A program made the translations under genes and the position numbers. Under the pieces are notes generated by a model. It searched no databases. It saw only the letters and a program-made list of their open reading frames with translations, and was not told the origin of the DNA. From Gemmatimonadota bacterium (lineage in GTDB: Bacteria > Latescibacterota > UBA2968 > GCA-2709665): a stretch of DNA of 64,000 nt. The DNA lies in the NCBI GenBank assembly GCA_028874335.1, contig JAPPJY010000016.1, positions 231,180-295,179 on the forward strand. Reading direction: 5' to 3'. This document shows positions 32,795-41,117 of this stretch, one piece after another; the stretch's first letter is position 1, and each line of letters begins with the position of its first letter.

Positions 32795-34135
32795 TCAGAC
32801 GAGATCGCCGCTGTTGAAATGTCTCCGGAATTTGCAACGAAAGAGGTACTGGGAAAGCAGGATAAGACCTGCAACCGCAGAGGCTTCGTAGGCGAAAGAG
32901 ATGCAGCAGCCAAACTCGAGCCAGGTCGTACACAGGACCGAATAGCCAATTAGGAAGAGCGCTAGGATGACGTATGAAGAAACCTTGAAATCTTCGTTCC
33001 GAAAGCGCACCCATTGGATGACCGGATTGCAGATGAACATCAGCAGGACAGGACGTACGAGGTCTGTTCCAGCGAAAATTCCGGTGAGGCCTTCAAGCAG
33101 AAAATACCCAAGTATCCAGGACCCGCAAAAGAGAGCGTTATATATAAGGGCACTCCAGAAAGCGAGTCTCGCCAACTGTGGTCTCGAGAGTGGGTAGAGC
33201 TGTCCTTTTTGTACGTATAGAGATTGTTGTAGCATGACGAGTCCCAAGCCCAGGGACGCACCAACAACTCCATGTACGTGAGAGTGACCGAAAACCCGAT
33301 AGATTATCGCCAGGGCAACCAGCATGCCAACCGAGTACAGCAACGTCCACCCAAACCACCCGATCCGGACCGTACCGTAGTTCTCGTATACGGCGGCCCG
33401 GACCCAGTCGTCCAGACCGGTGAGGGGAGCTGCTCGATTCCATCTCTGCCTGGAGTCTCGCCTTGCGGCCATTCTGGCCGTCTGGTAAGGTCCAAACGTG
33501 AACCGATGGAACAACGGCATCGAAACAAGCGATTTTCCCCTGGCGACTTTGGTAGCGAAGCTGCGTCTCAGATATAGTATCGCGACAAACGGCGTAACAA
33601 GCGTAAATAAGGCCGGTTGGGCCACGTAAAGATCCGTGATTCTGTTGGTCGAGAGGATGCCGAAAACAAAAATCAGAATCGCGAAGTAGAAGACGGAGGA
33701 CTTCCGGTACCGGAGCGATCGGGCATCGACGAATTCGTAGGTCCCGAACGGAAACGCCAGGCTGTACCAAAGGAAACACGAGGCGAGAATCGGGATTGCG
33801 GGGGCAAAGCCGCCCATCCAATAGTAGGCCCAGGTTGTCAGGGCGGCGAGTCCGATTCCCGTGATACATACCGAGGAAGAGAGCAGCCTGCTAAGTCGAG
33901 GAAGCGACCAGGAAATGGGCGTGTGCTGGAGCTCGCCCACACTCTGGCCGACAGCGATGCCGGCGATCGATGGGAGAGCCATTGTGACCAGAATGAGGCG
34001 TCCCGGTTCAGACAGGATGTCAAGTTTCGCACCCATAATCCAGAGCGCCAGCAGTGTTATTCCGGCGAAAATCACATAGAATGCAAGGATCGCCGGACGC
34101 CATAGCAGGCGGTACAGCGCGTAGATTGCGATCAT
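32795..34135 (-). CDS. ABC transporter permease, tandem copy 1
   Basis: A 446-aa polytopic membrane protein that begins MIAIYALYRLLWRPAILAFYV. It has the shared block GELQHTPISWSLPRLSR and the tail GLILLSQYLFRCKFRRHFNSGDLV. Its ATG overlaps the ATPase stop in an ATGA, so translation is coupled and the two products are made in step. This tight link makes it the prime partner of the ATPase among the three permeases. The hydrophobic segments number about ten to twelve, with a long cytoplasmic loop around residues 200-250 that contains basic residues (RMAARRDSRQRWNR). Confidence 0.8.
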   Translation of the reverse strand: MIAIYALYRLLWRPAILAFYVIFAGITLLALWIMGAKLDILSEPGRLILVTMALPSIAGIAVGQSVGELQHTPISWSLPRLSRLLSSSVCITGIGLAALTTWAYYWMGGFAPAIPILASCFLWYSLAFPFGTYEFVDARSLRYRKSSVFYFAILIFVFGILSTNRITDLYVAQPALFTLVTPFVAILYLRRSFATKVARGKSLVSMPLFHRFTFGPYQTARMAARRDSRQRWNRAAPLTGLDDWVRAAVYENYGTVRIGWFGWTLLYSVGMLVALAIIYRVFGHSHVHGVVGASLGLGLVMLQQSLYVQKGQLYPLSRPQLARLAFWSALIYNALFCGSWILGYFLLEGLTGIFAGTDLVRPVLLMFICNPVIQWVRFRNEDFKVSSYVILALFLIGYSVLCTTWLEFGCCISFAYEASAVAGLILLSQYLFRCKFRRHFNSGDLV

Positions 34136-35016
34136 TCGGTCTCCTGCAATAGCAACGGGAACATCTGCTCCAGGTTCAGCGGGCTGCCGGACACGTCCAC
34201 GCCGTATTTCGCCTTGAACGCGTCCAGGTTGTCGGAAGCGCCGTTAACGAGCAGGCGGGCCTGGCGGCTGTCCCCCTCATGGGATACGACGAATTTCTCT
34301 TCAAATTGCGAGGGGAGCCTGCCATCCGTGGCCGTTACCCGCCATTCGGCGAAGCGTTCCTGGAGGTCGTCCAACGACGCATCCGCCCTGATCCGGCCCC
34401 GGTCGAGACAGATCACTCGGTTGATGACCTTTTCGATGTCGTGCAGGACGTGTGACGAAATGACGATCGTGTTTGCGTCCTGCTGAAGGAGTTCAAGGAG
34501 GAATTTCAGGAACTGCTCGCGCGTGATGGGGTCCAAGCCGCTGACGGGCTCGTCCAGAATAAGCAGGTCCGGGCGGTGACAGACGGCCAGAATGATGCCC
34601 AGCTTCTGGGCGTTCCCCGGAGAGAGGGTCCCGACTCGGGCCGAGGACTCCAGTTCCAGTTCGTCCAGCAGGCGCTCCTCCAGGTCCCGGTCCCAGTGTT
34701 TGTAAAAGGTGGAGACATAGCGCAGTTGCTGCTCCACCTTCATCCATTCCAGGAACCGGTTCTCCTGGTGCACCACGCCGATGCGGGAGAGTTCATCCGG
34801 ACCCAGTTTGTCGCTGGGGCAACCAAGGGTGGTGCATTTCCCGCTGGTCGGCAGATACAGGCCGATGACGTGCCGGAGCATCGTGGTCTTCCCGCTACCG
34901 TTTCTGCCGATGAGACCGACGACAGCCGGCTTCGGGACGGATACACTGACGTCGTCCAGCGCGGTAACGTCGCCGAAGGACTTGGTGAGATTCTTGACTT
35001 CGAACGCGGATTCCAT
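34132..35016 (-). CDS. ABC transporter ATP-binding protein
   Basis: The start at 35016 has a strong GGAGGAG. The product is 294 aa. Motifs in order: Walker A GRNGSGKTT (about residues 36-44), Q-loop VVHQENRF, a signature LSPGNAQKLG that departs from the standard LSGGQ, Walker B LLILDEPVSGLDP, and the H-loop ISSHVLHDIE. The C-terminal 70 residues form an extra domain (WRVTATDGRLPSQFEEKF) as in YtrB-like and multidrug-type exporters. It starts one base after the GntR stop and overlaps permease copy 1. This is an exporter-like or efflux-type arrangement with no binding protein nearby. The substrate is unknown. Confidence 0.92.
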   Translation of the reverse strand: MESAFEVKNLTKSFGDVTALDDVSVSVPKPAVVGLIGRNGSGKTTMLRHVIGLYLPTSGKCTTLGCPSDKLGPDELSRIGVVHQENRFLEWMKVEQQLRYVSTFYKHWDRDLEERLLDELELESSARVGTLSPGNAQKLGIILAVCHRPDLLILDEPVSGLDPITREQFLKFLLELLQQDANTIVISSHVLHDIEKVINRVICLDRGRIRADASLDDLQERFAEWRVTATDGRLPSQFEEKFVVSHEGDSRQARLLVNGASDNLDAFKAKYGVDVSGSPLNLEQMFPLLLQETE

Positions 35017-35017
35017 A

Positions 35018-35410
35018 TTATGGCTCCTCCTGATTGCCGGCATCGTCCAGCATCCGGCCGAAGATTTCCAGGGCCCGGGACTTTTCGATGCCAAGCTGTC
35101 TTGCGATGGCCGCGACGGGCGCGAGGCTCTGCCGGAGCCGGTTGAGCTTGTGGACTTCGACCATTTCCGGCTCCAGGTCACTGACGGTCAACGGACGTCC
35201 GCGGCGCCGTTCCACAATGCCCTCGGCCTCCAGGTACCCGTAGGCCTTGCTGACGGTCATCGGGTTGACGCCGAGTTGCGCGGAGAGCGAGCGCGTGGCC
35301 GGCAGCTTCTCTCCAGGCTTCAACAGGCCGCTGGCGATATGGAACTTGATCTGGTCCATCAACTGCCGGTAGACCGGCACGCCGCTGTGGTGATCGATTG
35401 CGATCAGCAC
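35018..35410 (-). CDS. GntR-family regulator, YtrA-like
   Basis: A 130-aa protein with a GTG start preceded by GGGAG. The N-terminal winged helix is typical of the short YtrA subfamily: VPVYRQLMDQIKFHIASGLLKPGEKLPATRSLSAQLGVNPMTVSKAYGYLEAEGIVERRRGRP. The remaining 55 residues form a short helical dimerisation tail rather than a ligand-binding domain. It is the first gene of the operon that encodes the ATPase and three permeases, so it probably represses that operon from sites in the 105-base gap to the divergent enolase-family gene. Confidence 0.92.
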   Translation of the reverse strand: MLIAIDHHSGVPVYRQLMDQIKFHIASGLLKPGEKLPATRSLSAQLGVNPMTVSKAYGYLEAEGIVERRRGRPLTVSDLEPEMVEVHKLNRLRQSLAPVAAIARQLGIEKSRALEIFGRMLDDAGNQEEP

Positions 35411-35425
35411 GGTGGATTCTCCCGT

Positions 35426-35444
35426 GTGTATTAGTGTATTACTA
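35426..35444. promoter_or_regulatory. Likely GntR operator in the divergent promoter region
   Basis: GTGTATTA occurs twice head to tail (35426-35441), and the second copy forms the palindrome TAGTGTATTACTA (35432-35444). It lies 16 bases upstream of the gntR start and about 75 bases from the enolase-family start, so a bound regulator could affect both. Confidence 0.55.
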
Positions 35445-35515
35445 TCAATATACAGTATGGCAGTGTGAATGTCAAATATATTTCTCTAAGAAACCCCAAA
35501 ACCGAGGAGCGTACA

Positions 35516-36628
35516 ATGAAGATGACGTCGATGGACCTGTGGACCGTGGGGGTGCCGAGTCTTCCGGGGCGCGTGAACAGCCCGGAATGGGTCCCGGATG
35601 TCGGATGGGACGTGGTACCCAAGCATATCCTCCGGATCAACACGGATACCGAGCATTACGGGCTTGGAGAGACCGGTCGCGGCGTGCCCATAGAGGACGT
35701 ACGCGCGGGGGCGGCCATGGTATTGGGACGGGATCCCGAGGCGGTGACGCTGCAGAATATCTACGAGCCTCGAACCGACGGTACGGAGACGATGCTGGAC
35801 GTGGGCACGGGTCCCGCGTATCACGCGCTCGAGATGGCGGTCTTCGACCTGGTGGGCCGTGCGCGCGGGATTCCCGTACATGCACTGATGGGCGGTGCGG
35901 TGCGCGACCGGGTGCGCGCGGACTACTGGATGGGGTCCCAGACACCCGAAGACGGAAAGCGGACCGTCGCGCGGGCGCTCGAGCACGGCTTCAAGGGCAT
36001 CAAGATCAAGTGCAAGATCGAGGAGCCGATGGTGGAACGGCTGCGGGCGATCCGGGACGTGGCGGGTCCGGATTTCAAGGTCACGGTGGACCCGAACGAG
36101 CGGTTTCGCACGGCGGCGCAGACGATCGAGCTCGCGCGTGAACTCGAGGTCCTGGGCAACGTGGAAGTATTCGAAGACCCGATTCCAAAGTCGGACCTGG
36201 AGGGCTACGTCGCGATTTACGAGGCCACCGATATTCCGATTGCGATGCACCTCGGAAGCGGTTCGGACGTCATCCGGGCGGTGAAGGCCGGCGTGGTGGA
36301 CTGCGTGAACCTGGGCGGGAGCATGGTGGGCTTCGCGAAGAGCGCTGCCGTCGCGGAAGCGGCCGGGCTGCGCTGCTGGCACGGTTCCGGCGTCGACCTG
36401 GGAATTATGGAGGCTTCGTTCGTGCACGCGATATCTGTCGTGCCGAACTGCACGATGGCGTCGGACATCGTTGGAAGCTGGGTTCGGGAGCACGGCCTGA
36501 TCAGCGAGCCGAGGGTCTTCGAGGACGGATTCACGCCAGTCTCCATGTCGCCGGGCCTTGGATGCGAACTCGATATGGCTGCGGTTGAACGGTACAGTCG
36601 CGCCTTCGAGACCGTTCAGGCGCCGTAG
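35516..36628 (+). CDS. Enolase-superfamily sugar-acid dehydratase/racemase
   Basis: The start at 35516 (MKMTSMDLWTVG) has GAGGAG upstream. The product is 370 aa. It shows the mandelate racemase/muconate lactonizing fold: an N-terminal capping domain, then GIKIKCKIEEP with the K-x-K base region (about 160-170), FKVTVDPNERF (first metal-binding aspartate), EVFEDPIP (metal-binding glutamate), a third ligand region near IPIAMHLGSGSD, and CWHGSGVDLGIMEASF in the last barrel strands. The family abstracts a proton alpha to a carboxylate, and acid-sugar dehydration is the commonest bacterial role. The context of uronate enzymes in the window agrees. The exact substrate cannot be assigned. Confidence 0.88.
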   Translation: MKMTSMDLWTVGVPSLPGRVNSPEWVPDVGWDVVPKHILRINTDTEHYGLGETGRGVPIEDVRAGAAMVLGRDPEAVTLQNIYEPRTDGTETMLDVGTGPAYHALEMAVFDLVGRARGIPVHALMGGAVRDRVRADYWMGSQTPEDGKRTVARALEHGFKGIKIKCKIEEPMVERLRAIRDVAGPDFKVTVDPNERFRTAAQTIELARELEVLGNVEVFEDPIPKSDLEGYVAIYEATDIPIAMHLGSGSDVIRAVKAGVVDCVNLGGSMVGFAKSAAVAEAAGLRCWHGSGVDLGIMEASFVHAISVVPNCTMASDIVGSWVREHGLISEPRVFEDGFTPVSMSPGLGCELDMAAVERYSRAFETVQAP

Positions 36629-36694
36629 CGTCTCCGGTATGACGTGTGCTTGCGTCGCGAAACAGAAAATCCCGCCGGGTTTTCGGAGATACGG

Positions 36695-38806
36695 ATGATT
36701 GCATTGATATTGAGCGGCCTGCTGTGGTTGACGACACCGGCGCAAGCCGCGTCTGACGTCCCCTCGAAGGTTGATTCCCTGATTCAGGCATCCGCTGACA
36801 CGTCGCTTGGGATGGACGAACGCAGGGACCTCCTGAAGGAGGCGACGAAACTCGACCGGACAGGGAAGGCCCTGCACGCGCTGGCGCGATTGCGTCTGGA
36901 AAAAGGTACGACCTATTCGCGCCAGCAGGCGAGATCCCTGCTGACGCGGGCGCTGGAACGGGAACCCGAGAATGGGGACTATGTCGCGACCTTCGCGGAG
37001 CTGCTCTGGCGAACGGGGCCGAGGTCCGGTTCCTACAAGAGAGCGCGGGAAGCCATCTCACTCGACCCGAGAAATGTCCGCGCGTACTACTGGGCGGGAC
37101 GGTTCGTGGTCTGGTCGTGGGAAATGACGTTCTTCACGCGCGAGGAAGCAGTGGACGCGATGCGTGTGGCAGGGGACGGAGACGTGACGACCGGGCGCAC
37201 GTTCGCGCAGCGCGGTTACGCGGACATGGACGTGGACGTGGGGATCGACTATCTGAGCCACGCCCTGTGGCTGGATGCGGACCACTGGTCCTCCCGCGTG
37301 CATCTCGGGCTGGCATATTATATGGCTCGGATGCCTGACGAGCTGATTTCCCTCTTTCAGGACGATATCGAACGCAATCCGGGCCGCGCGGACGCCTACT
37401 TCTTCATGGGGCTCGGTTATCAGGCGAAGGGCGACCCCGAAGCCGCGTACCGCGCATACGTGAACGGTCTGGCTCGTTTGTCCGACCGGCAACGCCGCTT
37501 CATGCAATCGGTCTTCCTGATGCGTGACAAGAAATCGTGGAAGAACGAGGAACCCCCGCCGGACGAGGAAGCGATCCGGAAATTCTGGTTCGGGAAGGAC
37601 CCGCTGTATCTGAGCGAGATCAACGAGAGGATGCTGGAGCAGTGCCGTCGCGTGGCTCTCGCGAATCTGCGTTTCGGAGACCCCATCAACGGGTACGCCG
37701 GGTGGGAAACCGACCGGGGACAGGCCTACATCCGGTACGGCGATCCGGTGGCGCGGCACATGACGCCGGCGGACATCGATATGGGCCTGACGAAAACCCT
37801 TGAGGAAGAACAGCGGATGAGGAGGGGGCCATCCGGGGCCATCTTCGAATTCCACCCCCGAAAGGACACGTGGACGTATGATGGGTTCGAGGTGTCGTTC
37901 CTGAATACGAATTCCTGGGACTCGTGGCGGTTCGGCGAGTCGAAGCTGGGCGGTCAAACGCTGACTTTCAGCGAACTGGTGGCGTCGGTCCCGGATTTCT
38001 ATCGCTATCCCTATCAGTACAGCGTGCCGTTTCAGATCGCGCAGTTCCGGCGCGACGGCGGCAGGACGAGCGTGGAAGTGTATTATGCGCTTTCCGGGGA
38101 TCAGGTCACGCATGAAGAGGTCGGTCCCGGCGTCCGGGCGGTGGACGTGGTGCAGGCGCTGTTCCTGTTCGATACAGCCTGGGATACGCTGCGGAGCGAG
38201 GTCGGCCGTGTACGGCGGATGCCCTGGCTGCACTACGTATCGACCAAACGCGGATACCTGATTGCGAGCGAGCAGTTGACGCTGACGCCCGGGGATTATT
38301 ACCTGGCCGGGGAGGCGGAGGACCAGCCGAGCAAGAAGGTGGGGACGTTCAGGGAACCGTTGGAGGTGAGGCGGTTCAACCCTGATTCGCTGGAGATCAG
38401 CAGCCTGCTGATGGCGCGCCGGATCGTGGAACGTGATGAATGGCCGGTGGAACGCGGCAGGTATATCGTGCTGCCCAACCCATTGCATGAGTGCTCACGC
38501 GATGGAAGCGCATGGTTTTATTTCGAGGTGTACAACCTGGCGCGGGATACGTTCGGCGCCACGCATTACAGGATCGGCTATCAGACGCAGGTGATTCCGG
38601 AGAAGCGGCGGCTGGAGGACCCGGAGCCGGTGTGGACGACGGCGGTGTCCTACACGTACCGGGGCGTCCGGGACTGGGAACCCCGGTATCTCCGGGTCGA
38701 CATGGACGGTACGTCGCCGGGATTGCGCACGTTCCGGGTGGTCGTCGACGACTTGTTGGCCGGCACCGAGGCCGAGTCCACGACACGTTTTCGCGTAAGG
38801 TGGTAG
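36695..38806 (+). CDS. Secreted TPR protein of the GWxTD family (4)
   Basis: The start at 36695 has GGAG upstream and begins with a signal peptide (MIALILSGLLWLTTPAQA). The 703-aa product has TPR-like helices in residues 40-290 (ALHALARLRLEKGTTYSRQQ, AYFFMGLGYQAKGDPEAAY). FWFGKDPLYLSEINERMLEQCRR leads into the exact GWxTD motif GWETDRGQAYIRYGDP at about residue 335. The C-terminal beta domain carries WFYFEVYNLARDTFGATHYRIGY. Copy 5 follows 183 bases downstream with nearly the same design. These two lack the sigma/anti-sigma genes of the first cluster and may be regulated separately or by the same sigma factor. Confidence 0.86.
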   Translation: MIALILSGLLWLTTPAQAASDVPSKVDSLIQASADTSLGMDERRDLLKEATKLDRTGKALHALARLRLEKGTTYSRQQARSLLTRALEREPENGDYVATFAELLWRTGPRSGSYKRAREAISLDPRNVRAYYWAGRFVVWSWEMTFFTREEAVDAMRVAGDGDVTTGRTFAQRGYADMDVDVGIDYLSHALWLDADHWSSRVHLGLAYYMARMPDELISLFQDDIERNPGRADAYFFMGLGYQAKGDPEAAYRAYVNGLARLSDRQRRFMQSVFLMRDKKSWKNEEPPPDEEAIRKFWFGKDPLYLSEINERMLEQCRRVALANLRFGDPINGYAGWETDRGQAYIRYGDPVARHMTPADIDMGLTKTLEEEQRMRRGPSGAIFEFHPRKDTWTYDGFEVSFLNTNSWDSWRFGESKLGGQTLTFSELVASVPDFYRYPYQYSVPFQIAQFRRDGGRTSVEVYYALSGDQVTHEEVGPGVRAVDVVQALFLFDTAWDTLRSEVGRVRRMPWLHYVSTKRGYLIASEQLTLTPGDYYLAGEAEDQPSKKVGTFREPLEVRRFNPDSLEISSLLMARRIVERDEWPVERGRYIVLPNPLHECSRDGSAWFYFEVYNLARDTFGATHYRIGYQTQVIPEKRRLEDPEPVWTTAVSYTYRGVRDWEPRYLRVDMDGTSPGLRTFRVVVDDLLAGTEAESTTRFRVRW

Positions 38807-38989
38807 CCTGCGGAGAACCCGTCCGCCGGGGCAAAGAAGACGTCAACGCCAGGGGAACCATTCCCTCCTCCGGCGGGTCTACAATATGACACGGAATCCG
38901 CTGAGGACTTCCCGGAACAGGCTGACGCTCGCGCTGGCGTCCGGCGCTTTGACGGTTGACTCTCGTCGCCCGATCAACTGGAAATCCTG

Positions 38990-41023
38990 ATGTTGCGACT
39001 CGCCCTGCTGTTCACAATCATCCTCTGCGTCGCCGGCCCTTCGGCGGCCGCAAAGCGGGACGCGTACAAAGTGGCGGCCCTGCTGGACTCCGCGGCTGAT
39101 ACCTCGCTGTCGCACATGAAGCGGGTGTCGCTGATGGAGCGGGCGGTCCGGTACGATCCATCAGGAAGGGCGATGCACGCGCTGGCCAGGCACTATCTGA
39201 GCCGTGGCACGGTGTTGTCCAGACGGTTCGCGAGGCAGTGGGTGCACAGGGCGATGAAGCGCGAACCGGAGAACGCCGCATACGTCAAGACGTACGCGGA
39301 GATCTACTGGCAGGCGGGTTCTCGCGATGAATTCTACGAGCAGATCCGCCGGGCAATCGCGCTTTCGCCGAATGACGCGGACGCCCTCTATCAGGCCGGA
39401 AGATACGCCGCCCGTGAGATGATGTACAATCTGGAACGGGAAACCCTGAAATCGGGCCCGGAACGGAAACGAAGGTTCAATTACGGGAATTACGGCATGG
39501 CAATGCGGGAACAGGCGATCGGATATCTGACCCGCGTGCTGGACATGGACCCGGAACATCGTCCCGCCCGGATTCTGCTGGGGCAGGTCTACCTTGAAGG
39601 CCATATGGCCGATCGGCTCGTGGCGCTGTTTGAAGATTATGCGGAACGTCATCCGGAAGACTGGGATGCCTATTTCTTTACCGGGCTGGGTTATCAGACG
39701 CGTGAAGACCTGGAAAGAGCCTTCGCCGCCTATTCGGAAGGCCTGGAACTGATGTCCGGGTTGGAACAGCAGTTCATCAGGTCGGTGGTGGTTTTGACGG
39801 ACCGGGAGGCGTTGAGAGACGGGGGTGAACTTCCTGACGAAGAGACCCTGCGCCGGTTCTGGACAGGCCGGGACCCCTTGTTCCTGACACCGGGAAACGA
39901 GCGTATGCTTGAACACTGCAGGCGAGTGGCGTATGCCAATCTGAGGTTTGCCGATCCGGACCGCGGCGTGGAGGGCTGGGAGACAGACCGCGGCCAGGTG
40001 TACATAAGGTATGGACAACCGGGCGCGCGAAACATCTATCTGGACCGGATGAATTACGTGCTGCTCCGCGAGACGTGGAGCTATCCGGGGTTCAGCATAA
40101 CGTTCGAACGCCTGGGTGAAAACAACTGGGACGTGCTGCAAGTTTCGATTCGGGGATCGGTACGGAGCAAATACAAGGATCTCGTGGAGCGGGTTCCCGA
40201 GTACTACAGCGACCCGTACTGGCTGAAACGGTACGACGCGCCCTTCGAGATCGCGAGGTTTCGCGGCGAGGACGGCAAGACCCGGGTGGAGCTGTATTAT
40301 GCGCTTTCCGGCGAGCACGTCGCACACCGTGAGGTCAGCTCGGGAATTCAGGCTGTGGATCTCAGGCAGGGCCTGTTCCTGTTTGACGAAGGATGGCAGG
40401 AAGTCAGGAAGACCATTTCACCCATTCACAGAATGCCGTGGATCGAAGGCAATGCCGTGCGGGATGGATACCTGTTCTGGGGCGAACGCCTTTCCATGGA
40501 TCCGGGGACGTACCACCTGGCGGTCGAAACGGAGGACCTGAACAAACACAGCCTGGGGACCCTTCGCGATTCGTTGCAGATCAGACGTTACGGCCGGGAC
40601 AGACTGGCAATCAGCGACCTGCTCCTGGCTCAGCGGGTTGTCGAGCAGGACGACCGCCCATTCGGCCGGGACAGGTTTATGGTGTTGCCCAACCCGTTGA
40701 AGCAGTGCCAGCGGGACGCCAGCATGTCGTTCTACTTCGAGGTCTACAATCTGAAGCGGGATGAGTTCGGCGCCACAAGTTACCGGATCACATACCAGAC
40801 CCGCCTGCTTCCTGAAAAATGGAAAGAGAAGGACGTAGTCATACCGGAGTGGACAACCGCCGTGACCAACTCGTACAGAGAGACGAGAGATTGGCAGCCG
40901 CACTATCTCACCCTGGATATGGATGGATCCACACCCGGACCATGGGCGTTCAGGGTAATCGTGGAGGACCGGCAGGCGGCGAGCAGGGCGGCAAGTTCAG
41001 CGGTATTTCGGGTGATGCCCTGA
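38990..41023 (+). CDS. Secreted TPR protein of the GWxTD family (5)
   Basis: A 677-aa product that begins with a signal peptide (MLRLALLFTIILCVAGPSAAA). The domain order is as in copy 4: TPR helices, FWTGRDPLFLTPGNERMLEHCRR, the exact motif GWETDRGQVYIRYGQP at about residue 328, and FYFEVYNLKRDEFGATSYRITY near the C-terminus. Its pairing with copy 4 and the shared block ALARHYL/ALARLRL show a tandem duplication. A rho-independent terminator follows. The ribosome binding site before the ATG is weak. Function unknown, as for the whole family. Confidence 0.86.
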   Translation: MLRLALLFTIILCVAGPSAAAKRDAYKVAALLDSAADTSLSHMKRVSLMERAVRYDPSGRAMHALARHYLSRGTVLSRRFARQWVHRAMKREPENAAYVKTYAEIYWQAGSRDEFYEQIRRAIALSPNDADALYQAGRYAAREMMYNLERETLKSGPERKRRFNYGNYGMAMREQAIGYLTRVLDMDPEHRPARILLGQVYLEGHMADRLVALFEDYAERHPEDWDAYFFTGLGYQTREDLERAFAAYSEGLELMSGLEQQFIRSVVVLTDREALRDGGELPDEETLRRFWTGRDPLFLTPGNERMLEHCRRVAYANLRFADPDRGVEGWETDRGQVYIRYGQPGARNIYLDRMNYVLLRETWSYPGFSITFERLGENNWDVLQVSIRGSVRSKYKDLVERVPEYYSDPYWLKRYDAPFEIARFRGEDGKTRVELYYALSGEHVAHREVSSGIQAVDLRQGLFLFDEGWQEVRKTISPIHRMPWIEGNAVRDGYLFWGERLSMDPGTYHLAVETEDLNKHSLGTLRDSLQIRRYGRDRLAISDLLLAQRVVEQDDRPFGRDRFMVLPNPLKQCQRDASMSFYFEVYNLKRDEFGATSYRITYQTRLLPEKWKEKDVVIPEWTTAVTNSYRETRDWQPHYLTLDMDGSTPGPWAFRVIVEDRQAASRAASSAVFRVMP

Positions 41024-41053
41024 GCAACGCCGGAGAATCGGGCAGACAGGAAG

Positions 41054-41090
41054 GGCCGACGGGAATATCGTCGGCCTATTTTTATTTTGG
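41054..41090 (+). terminator. Rho-independent terminator after GWxTD gene 5
   Basis: GGCCGACG and CGTCGGCC form an 8-bp perfect stem with a 7-base loop, followed by TATTTTTATTTT. Confidence 0.85.
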
Positions 41091-41117
41091 CGGAAGGACG
41101 TCCGCCATCCATCGCGC

